Assembly (NCBI GenBank): GCA_013360985.1
Contig: JABWAM010000031.1
Span: 1-14,783 of the forward strand
Length of the DNA stretch: 14,783 bases
Reading direction: 5' to 3'
DNA from: Verrucomicrobiia bacterium
Lineage (GTDB): Bacteria; Verrucomicrobiota; Verrucomicrobiia; JABWAM01
How positions within the stretch are numbered: position 1 is the stretch's first letter; each line of letters opens with the position of its first letter. Both the position numbers and the translations under genes were made by a program. Below are positions 8,190 through 14,783 of the stretch, one piece after another. The notes under the pieces were generated by a model. That model was not told where the DNA came from. It made no database searches and saw only the letters and a list, made by a program, of their open reading frames with translations.

Positions 8190-10151
8190 TCAGTAGGGCA
8201 TGCGGAAGACGGATTTGGAGAGGAACATCACGCCGATGCAAAAGATCGTGATCAGGCCCGAGCCGCAGAAGAAGCCGGCGGTGAGGACGGGCGCGTAGCG
8301 GCGCCATTCCTTGCCGACTTTTTTCCCGATGTAGAAACGGCCGAGGAGCGCGCCGGCGACCTGGGGAAAAATGGTGTGCGGCATGGCCTGATTGAGGCCC
8401 GCGACGAGCCCGTAGAGGAGCATCGTGGGAGCGGAGAGGAGTTTGAGGACGCCAAAGAGGCCGAGGCCGCTTCCCAACCCGACGGCGATCAGCCATGGCT
8501 TGAAGGCTTCGCGAAACTGGGAGTAGCCGCCGGCGGTCGAGGAGTAGAGGAGCGTCTGGTTCTTTGCCTGGAGGTCCCAGATGGTCTCGGCGTAGGGATA
8601 GTTCGAGGAGGGGATCGGCGCCATGGACCAGATCACCTGGGCGAAGACGATCGAGCAGAGGATGATGAAGGGGACGAGGACGATCTCCGTCTTCCAGATC
8701 GAGGTGAACTTCGTGCCGGTGAGCTCCGCCTCGCGGTAAAAGACCGTGTGGACGCCGTAGTTGTGGATCGGGAAGGGGAGGAACCAGCAGGCGACGCCTT
8801 GATAACCGGAGAGGATCATCCCCGCCTCGCGGACGAAGGGGATGCTCAGAGACTGGCCGACGAGGCCTTCGAGTCGGGCCGTGACGTAGCTGATGATCGG
8901 CGTATAGAGGAGCGCGTAGATGACGAGGACGGTCATTACGCCGCGATGCCATCCGATGAGCGCGCCGCAGACGACGAGATAGAGGGCGACGCTGATCGCG
9001 TACACGAGGACGACGAAGGCGAAGGGGATATGGCCGCGGCCTTTGGGCGGGGCGACGACTTCCGCGGCGCCCTGCGCGCGGAACTTTCGGAGCGCGCGGA
9101 GGCCGCCGAAGATCGAGGTGAGGCCGATCACGGCGATCGCGAGGGAGATTCCGAGGCCGAAGCTGAAATAGAAGTCCACGGTGTTTTTGAAGAGGGTCTC
9201 TACGGTGCCGTCGCCGGGGGCCCAGGAGACGAGGGCGTGATGACGGTAGAGGATTGGGTTGAGGACCCACGTGATCAGGAGCCCCGAAAGCGCGCCGATG
9301 ACCGCCCAGAAGGGCATGACCATTCCGACCATGAGGGCGCCGAGGTCGAAGGAGAGACCCGTCGCGACGGCGGGCATGAAGTCCTGAGTCTTGCCCGTCC
9401 AATCGGCGAACGGGATGGGGAACATCGTGATCGTGTGGCGGAGAAGCGCGGAGCTGAGCGTCGGCAAGCCCATATAGAGGAGGCCGAAGAGGAGGCCGAT
9501 CGCGCCGCCGATGGAGAAGACGCGCCAACGCCAAGACTTGCCCGCGTCGCGTTCGTCGAGGTCCTCGGCGAGCGCGGTGATTCCTTGCGCGCCGACGGGC
9601 GCCATCGGAAAGGGAAGTTTTTCGATGTCGGAGGCGAGGCGGAAAAGGCCGAAGCTGAGGATCGAGTTGTCGAGGCGGGAGACGATCTCCTTGAAAACGA
9701 CGAGGCCGATGACCGGCAGCCAGGCGACCTGAAAGAAGTTGCGCTCGGCGAGGACGCGCGGATCGTTCGGCGCATACCACGAGGGGATCAGGTCGGCCAT
9801 GCCCTGGCCGACGACGGCGTCGCTTTGCACGAAGAACTGATTGTAGAGAAGCCCTTCGAAGGGCGAAGCCATCACCGCGCCCGCCATATAAAAGAGCGTG
9901 AAGATCTGAGCCTTTCGGAGGTCTTGGTGGGCGCGCTTGGCGACCTCCATGAAGAGGATGACGGTGACCCACTTCGCGGCGGGGCCGACCCCGAGGCCCG
10001 CGAGGAGATGCATGTAGATCGAGCCCGGCACCATGAGGATCCCGATGAAGACGGCGCCGATCACGGACGCCCACGAGAACCCTTCTTCGTACGTGCCCGG
10101 CGGCAGCATGATCTGCCGATAGCTTTCGAGTTCTTGGTCGGTTTTGATCAT
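8190..10151 (-). CDS. Polytopic membrane protein resembling OPT/YSL-type transporters
   Basis: 653 residues with about 13 hydrophobic segments by eye: near 25-45, 55-72, 82-100, 140-157, 208-228, 265-298 (probably two), 327-350, 375-400, 402-425, 488-510, 550-590 (probably two) and 618-645. EKLPFPMAPVGAQGITALAED (split around 177-197) resembles the L-P-F/Y-P...A motif of OPT oligopeptide/YSL metal-chelate transporters. The C-terminal part, GRFYIGKKVGKEW then a final Gly-rich helix, also fits. The superfamily moves peptides or metal chelates using ion gradients. Similarity is by eye and moderate; a relative of unknown function is possible. There is no signal peptide. It starts at ATG, 24 bases after the FtsX gene, and its stop is one base from the ATPase start, so it is probably part of the same complex or pathway. 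Confidence 0.65.
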   Translation of the reverse strand: MIKTDQELESYRQIMLPPGTYEEGFSWASVIGAVFIGILMVPGSIYMHLLAGLGVGPAAKWVTVILFMEVAKRAHQDLRKAQIFTLFYMAGAVMASPFEGLLYNQFFVQSDAVVGQGMADLIPSWYAPNDPRVLAERNFFQVAWLPVIGLVVFKEIVSRLDNSILSFGLFRLASDIEKLPFPMAPVGAQGITALAEDLDERDAGKSWRWRVFSIGGAIGLLFGLLYMGLPTLSSALLRHTITMFPIPFADWTGKTQDFMPAVATGLSFDLGALMVGMVMPFWAVIGALSGLLITWVLNPILYRHHALVSWAPGDGTVETLFKNTVDFYFSFGLGISLAIAVIGLTSIFGGLRALRKFRAQGAAEVVAPPKGRGHIPFAFVVLVYAISVALYLVVCGALIGWHRGVMTVLVIYALLYTPIISYVTARLEGLVGQSLSIPFVREAGMILSGYQGVACWFLPFPIHNYGVHTVFYREAELTGTKFTSIWKTEIVLVPFIILCSIVFAQVIWSMAPIPSSNYPYAETIWDLQAKNQTLLYSSTAGGYSQFREAFKPWLIAVGLGSGLGLFGVLKLLSAPTMLLYGLVAGLNQAMPHTIFPQVAGALLGRFYIGKKVGKEWRRYAPVLTAGFFCGSGLITIFCIGVMFLSKSVFRMPY

Positions 10152-10175
10152 GGGATCGAACGTTGCGTGCGCGCG

Positions 10176-13100
10176 TCAGGCGATTGGCGATGCGGCCGGC
10201 GGCGGGGCGTCGAAGGCCTCGGCTTCGGCGAGATAATGCTCGCGCGTTTCGTCGGGGAGCGTGCGCCAGAGGAGGAACTGGAGGCGCATCTCGCCGAGGA
10301 AGACGCGGTAAGCCCGTTCCCAAGCGGAGGGAGGACCGGAGCGGCGGGTGAGTTCGACGTGGATTTCGCAGACCCCCTCGATGTCCGAAGGGCGGGCGGT
10401 GAGTTCGAAACCCTGGCTGATGCCTTGGTCGAAGGGTTGGAGCCAGATCGTCGCGCGGAGTCCGGGCATTTCCTGCGCGGCTACGCGGAAGACTTGCGGC
10501 GCGTCGGCGGCGAACTTTCCGACGGTGCGGTCGGCGTGGGAGGCGAAGTGTTCGCGGATGAAGGCGAGGATGCCGCCCACGTCGTGGCGCGAGATGGTGA
10601 AGGGGAACTCGAATCGGCAGGTATCGCCCTCGGGGCGCGGCGGACGCCAGGCGCGGCGGGTGTCGGCGGTGGCCTTGCGCGCGGCTTGGAGGGCGGGGTA
10701 GATCGTGGAAACCATGACGGTGGCCATCACGAGGAGGATCGTGGAGATCGCCGTCGTCGAGGAATAGTTCATTTCCGGCGCGCGGAAAAATCCCCAGGCG
10801 GCGAGGGCTTCCAGGAGCCGGGTGACGACCTGACTGAGGAGATAGCCGCCGAAACCGCCGATGACGGCATAGATGCCTGCTTCCACGAAGAAGAGGGCGG
10901 CGATGGTCTTGGGCGCGAGACCGAGCGCGGAGAAGGTGTAAATCTCTTTTTCGCGGTCAATGACCGAGCCGAGCATCGTGGAGAAGATGATGAGCCCTCC
11001 GAGGAGGATCGGGACGAGGACCTCCGCGGCGCCGGAGACGCCGTACTTCGTTCCGTAGAAAAAATGGGTGGCCTCGCCGCCTTGGTTGAGCCATGCGCCC
11101 GCGTCGTTGACGAGCGCGAGGTCGCGCGCGAGCGTTTCGGGGTCGGCGCCGGAGGCAGGGTAGACATTGAGGCATTTGAGCGACATCCCGAGTTCGGCGT
11201 GTCGTTGCGCTGGAACGAGAAGGAGGCTTTCCGGATTGACGACCTCGAGGGCTTGCGGTTCGAGGCGAGCGAGGGCGTCCTCGAGGTCGTTTTGTTGGTC
11301 GGCGGCCGAATCGGTCGCGTCGAGGCCCGCGCTCCCTTTCGAGGTGAAACGCATCGCCTGCTGGGTCGCCACGAAGTTGACGGGGAGCAGGCGCGCGCCG
11401 TCCACGTCGCGCAGCGCGGCGAGCTTCGCGGGATCGAAGGCCCCGAGGACGATCAGGTCCACGCCGCGCACCCGGACGCGGTCGCCGGTTTTGGCGCCGA
11501 GTTGCGCGAGGAGGCTTGGCGGGAACCAGGCGCCCTTGCCCGCATTGAACTCCTCGATGCGTCCGGGGAGGCAGGCGCGGAGGGCGGGGAGGGCTTCGAT
11601 TTCGCGGGGATCGAGGCTGAGGAGCGCGCTCGCTTGGACGACGGCGCCGGAGGGATGCTGCACAGGAATGACGAGGGCGCCGAAGGAAGATTCGGCCTGG
11701 GTGCTGACCCCGACGTCCATTTCTTCGGTCAGCCACCAGCGGCCATGGACGTCGCCGCGCGCGCCGACGAGACCGCGCGTTTCCTCCAGGACGTTCGGAT
11801 CCATCGAACGCCAGACCTTGCGGTGGACGAGGAGGCGCGTGAAAGAATCGCTGACGCCGATCGCGTAGCGGTTGATCCCTTCTTCGGTCTGCACCGAGAC
11901 GAAGGAGAGGATCGTGAAGGTGAGGAGGAGGACCGTCGCGGTGGTCAGGATCGTGCGCACGGGGCGACGGCGCATCGTCGAGATGGCCAGGGAAAGGGCC
12001 GCGCCGAGGTTGCCGATGGCGCCCCGGCGGAGGGCGTGGGCGGCGGTGGCGAGACCCTGGAGTTTGTTCACTTCATAGACAAACTTGTCGCCGATGATCC
12101 AGATGACGCCTCCACTCATCATCATGATGACGAAGGCGAGGATGATGATCATCGGCGTCGCGGCGAACGCGAAGGCCGGGTGGACGAAATAAAGCACGAG
12201 GAAAGTGGCCGCGAAGACGAGGGCGAACGCGGCGATCTTGCGATAGACGCTGTAGGTGGCGAACAGCAGGCTCTGGAGGCCGAGCGAGAAAGGGATGGCG
12301 AGCACGAGGAGCACGGTGACCGCGACGACCATGTCGTTCGTCGTCGCGATCACGGGGTGATAGACGCGGCGTTCGATCGCGGAGGCGAGGGCGGAATCGC
12401 GGTCCGCTTCGGAATGGCGGAGCGCTCCATCGGCAACCTGGGCGCGCTCCAAGGTGCGGATCGCCCGCGCATGGAGGGTCTCGAGGGCGTTGAGGATGAT
12501 ATTGTGGCGACGAAGGCGATGGAGGCGGGTCTCGTTGAGGTTGACGAAGTCCCGCGCGGGTTGAGCATAGAGATCGAGCGTCGGCGCTTGGGGGCCGGGC
12601 GGTTCTCCGTTGCCGGGCGCGAAGCCGAGGCCTTTCGCCGCTCCGGGGGGACAGTTGACGAGGAGCGCGACGTTTTCGCGGTGGAAGGGATCTTGGTAAA
12701 TCACCTTCACGCCGAGGGGCTTCTCGATGTAGCACGCGCCGACGCCGACGAGCGGATCGTAGCGAAAATGCTCGCGGCGGTAGGCGGAATCGGTCAGCCC
12801 GTTGTACAGGGTAAAGGAGGAGGGAAGGAACGATTCGCCAAAGGGCAGGGTGCGCCCGATGAGGCGGCTCGACGCGGCGGGGAACATCGCGAGGATGGCG
12901 TAGGACTCGAAACGCGCGCGCGGCAGATAGAAGCCCGCCTTTTCCCATCGGGAGCTCACGCGCCCCGCGCCGCCCCGCGGGTTGGCGACCGTGATGCGCG
13001 CGATGCGGCCGTCCGGGTCGAAGCGCGCCGCCTCGACGAAGGCGCGCCGGCCGTAGGCCGAATGGATGGCGGTCCAGGGGAAGCAGCCGTTGCCGTCGGT

Positions 13101-14783
13101 CCACGTGTAATAGTCGTGGAGTTCGGTGAACTTCGCGTCGAGCGCGCGGCCGGCGACGGCGACCTGATTGTGCAGGCCGGCGATGACGTCGTTGAGGACA
13201 AAGTGGACCAGGGCGCCCGGCTCGGGGCGATTCGGGGTGTTCTGGCCGAAGGTGTAGCTCTTGACCATGTGGCCTTCCGGTTCGGCCTTCGCGTCGTTCC
13301 AGAGGTAATCCTCGAGGCAGAGGGCGCTCTGACTCACGGTGAGGACTCGGTTCGGCACGGAAGCCCAAGGGGCGTTCGCGAGGAGGTCGAGCGCCGCCGC
13401 CGCTTCGGACGCCTGCTGGCGAATGCCGTCGAGGCGCCCGGCGTCCCGGGCGGCGAGCGGCATCCCCATTCCGGACGCGCGATCGAGGGCCGTCGCGAGG
13501 GTGAGCGAGGGAATTTCGAAAACCTCGGCGAAGAGCGATTCGGCGGTGGAGGGGCTGTTGACGTATTCGGATGCGGATTCACGAGGCCAGATGGCATTCG
13601 GCGCGGTTCCGGCAATCAGGCGTTGCGCGGCCTCCGAAAATTCGGCGTAGAGCTTTTCGTGGGTGGAATTTTTCGATGGGACCGCGAGCCAGGTCCGGTT
13701 GCCCGCGGTGAACCGCAAAGCCGCGTGCATGGTGGGATGACATCCCTGGAGGCGCCGGGCGAGGGCGACGGCGTCGTCCTGCGCCTTCTGGAGGACGTCG
13801 AGTTCGCCGAGGCGTCTTTGCAGGCGGTCGCGCACCTCGTCGCGAACGAGTTCAAACCCTTTTCGGTCCGCTTCGGGAGGGAGTTGACGGTCGCGGATCG
13901 CCTCGCGCGCGCGGAGGAGCGCGCGGCTTTGGGCGAGGAGGTCTTCGATGCGTTGATCCGCTTCAGTGTCGGTGGACGGGCCGGTCTGTCGGCCGCGTTC
14001 CCGATCGAGGCGAAGCGCGATGAGATCGAGCTGGAGATCGCCGTGGCGGCCCCGGGCGGCGTCGCGGAGCATTTCGTGGACGCGCTCGGCGGACTCGCCC
14101 TCCGCGCGCAGCGGGTCCGTCGCGCGGAGAACCTGGAGGAGGCCATGGAGCGTTTTGCGTTCCTGCGTCAGAAACGCGCCGCGCGCGGGGAGCGGATCCT
14201 TGATCAGGCTGGGAAACGCGCGGCGGAAGGCGGCGTAAAACTGGCGTCCGCCCTCCATGAAGTTGGCGCGGTTGTCGAAGAAGGCGATGAGCGTCGAGCG
14301 CCGCGGAGGCGCGGCCGACCAGCGGCGCGCGATCTCCAGGAGCGCGGCGCAGTTGGCGGCCGTTTCGCCGTCGGGAGATTGGAGGAACACGGGGCCATCG
14401 CTGTCGTAGGAGGAGGAAAGGATCAGGCACTCGCCTTCCCCCTTCGAGGCGAAGGTCGGGGCTGTGCCGGGGATCCAGAGGAAGAGGTTGCGCCCTTCGG
14501 CGTGGACCCATTCGATGGCGGAGACGACGCGGATGCGTTTCGCGGCGAGGAGGCCTTCGCGCGCCGCGGTCGTTCGCGGGATCCAAAACCGCGGGAGGTC
14601 CACGCTCGCGTAGCTGCGCTTGTCGCGAAGGCAGGCGCGGTCGTCGTCTTCGGCGCCGAGGTAGATGATCGCGCCCGCGCCGTAGCGGAAGGCGCGTTCG
14701 AGCGCGCCCACGGCGCCGAAATCGGCGAGGACGACGGCGCCGCGACAATCGCGGCCGTTGAAATCGGCGGGGGCGCCTGCGCC
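10176..14783 (-). CDS. FtsX-family ABC permease with degenerate M28-like ectodomain, 5'-truncated by window
   Basis: At least 1535 codons; the frame runs off the right edge. GTG at 14711 (used here as residue 1) is not the true start, because the 24 upstream codons continue a PA-domain-like strand pattern. An M28-peptidase-like fold follows at about 92-170 (CLILSSSYDSDG; CAALLEIAR; LIAFFDNRAN) with the metal and catalytic residues lost. Then come a charged, possibly coiled-coil part (250-320) and a beta-rich part (500-700, carboxypeptidase-regulatory-like). Membrane segments lie at about 793-812, 825-845, 848-873 and 917-937. A MacB-like ectodomain spans 940-1228, followed by three helices (1230-1250, 1270-1295, 1320-1342) with the FtsX signature DREKEIYTFSALGLAP. 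A soluble tail spans 1343-1511. This topology places the M28-like part outside and the tail in the cytoplasm. It is the probable permease for the ATPase at 7460-8188. Confidence 0.85.
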   Translation of the reverse strand, partial: GAGAPADFNGRDCRGAVVLADFGAVGALERAFRYGAGAIIYLGAEDDDRACLRDKRSYASVDLPRFWIPRTTAAREGLLAAKRIRVVSAIEWVHAEGRNLFLWIPGTAPTFASKGEGECLILSSSYDSDGPVFLQSPDGETAANCAALLEIARRWSAAPPRRSTLIAFFDNRANFMEGGRQFYAAFRRAFPSLIKDPLPARGAFLTQERKTLHGLLQVLRATDPLRAEGESAERVHEMLRDAARGRHGDLQLDLIALRLDRERGRQTGPSTDTEADQRIEDLLAQSRALLRAREAIRDRQLPPEADRKGFELVRDEVRDRLQRRLGELDVLQKAQDDAVALARRLQGCHPTMHAALRFTAGNRTWLAVPSKNSTHEKLYAEFSEAAQRLIAGTAPNAIWPRESASEYVNSPSTAESLFAEVFEIPSLTLATALDRASGMGMPLAARDAGRLDGIRQQASEAAAALDLLANAPWASVPNRVLTVSQSALCLEDYLWNDAKAEPEGHMVKSYTFGQNTPNRPEPGALVHFVLNDVIAGLHNQVAVAGRALDAKFTELHDYYTWTDGNGCFPWTAIHSAYGRRAFVEAARFDPDGRIARITVANPRGGAGRVSSRWEKAGFYLPRARFESYAILAMFPAASSRLIGRTLPFGESFLPSSFTLYNGLTDSAYRREHFRYDPLVGVGACYIEKPLGVKVIYQDPFHRENVALLVNCPPGAAKGLGFAPGNGEPPGPQAPTLDLYAQPARDFVNLNETRLHRLRRHNIILNALETLHARAIRTLERAQVADGALRHSEADRDSALASAIERRVYHPVIATTNDMVVAVTVLLVLAIPFSLGLQSLLFATYSVYRKIAAFALVFAATFLVLYFVHPAFAFAATPMIIILAFVIMMMSGGVIWIIGDKFVYEVNKLQGLATAAHALRRGAIGNLGAALSLAISTMRRRPVRTILTTATVLLLTFTILSFVSVQTEEGINRYAIGVSDSFTRLLVHRKVWRSMDPNVLEETRGLVGARGDVHGRWWLTEEMDVGVSTQAESSFGALVIPVQHPSGAVVQASALLSLDPREIEALPALRACLPGRIEEFNAGKGAWFPPSLLAQLGAKTGDRVRVRGVDLIVLGAFDPAKLAALRDVDGARLLPVNFVATQQAMRFTSKGSAGLDATDSAADQQNDLEDALARLEPQALEVVNPESLLLVPAQRHAELGMSLKCLNVYPASGADPETLARDLALVNDAGAWLNQGGEATHFFYGTKYGVSGAAEVLVPILLGGLIIFSTMLGSVIDREKEIYTFSALGLAPKTIAALFFVEAGIYAVIGGFGGYLLSQVVTRLLEALAAWGFFRAPEMNYSSTTAISTILLVMATVMVSTIYPALQAARKATADTRRAWRPPRPEGDTCRFEFPFTISRHDVGGILAFIREHFASHADRTVGKFAADAPQVFRVAAQEMPGLRATIWLQPFDQGISQGFELTARPSDIEGVCEIHVELTRRSGPPSAWERAYRVFLGEMRLQFLLWRTLPDETREHYLAEAEAFDAPPPAASPIA

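Noticed and set aside
8185..10323. 712-codon frame overlapping the OPT-like gene
   Set aside because: It is a shifted-frame shadow rich in Arg and Pro with no membrane segments; the 653-residue product in the other frame is clearly a membrane protein.

Overview
The window is GC-rich bacterial chromosome with housekeeping genes on the left and an uncommon membrane-transport cassette on the right. Several features fit a member of the PVC group, most likely Verrucomicrobiota: a single-chain glycyl-tRNA synthetase, a long signal peptidase I with a big insert, a GH109-type oxidoreductase-fold protein, GTG starts, and almost no Shine-Dalgarno sequences. This placement is inferred from gene types only; there is no rRNA here to confirm it.

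Left part, plus strand. Bases 1-434 carry no convincing gene but are rich in inverted repeats, including two that share bases and so exclude each other. They lead into pyrG (CTP synthase, 435-2030), then glyQS (glycyl-tRNA synthetase, 2089-3444). A 57-base gap separates glyQS from the genes converging on it from the right.

Right part, minus strand, read right to left. Six closely spaced genes look like one transcription unit: (1) a very large FtsX-type permease whose N-terminus lies beyond the right edge of the window (10176-14783); (2) a polytopic protein resembling the OPT/YSL peptide transporter superfamily (8190-10151); (3) a LolD/MacB-class ABC ATPase (7460-8188); (4) a protein with a C-terminal PqqD-like peptide-binding domain (6101-7408); (5) a GH109-like Gfo/Idh/MocA protein (4756-6069); (6) lepB, signal peptidase I (3502-4674). 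Gaps are 24, 1, 51, 31 and 81 bases.

The most unusual content is genes 1-4. The FtsX permease carries an extracytoplasmic segment shaped like an M28 aminopeptidase, but with its metal-binding and catalytic positions replaced. It also has an additional long ectodomain and an unusual cytoplasmic tail. The partner ATPase is encoded next to an OPT-like membrane protein and a PqqD-domain protein, with no RiPP maturase in view. A reasonable inference is an envelope machine that recognises peptides, lipopeptides or lipoproteins and moves or releases them using a mechanotransmission-type ABC motor. The substrate is unknown. GH109 and LepB may be passengers, or may link the unit to envelope and glycan metabolism.
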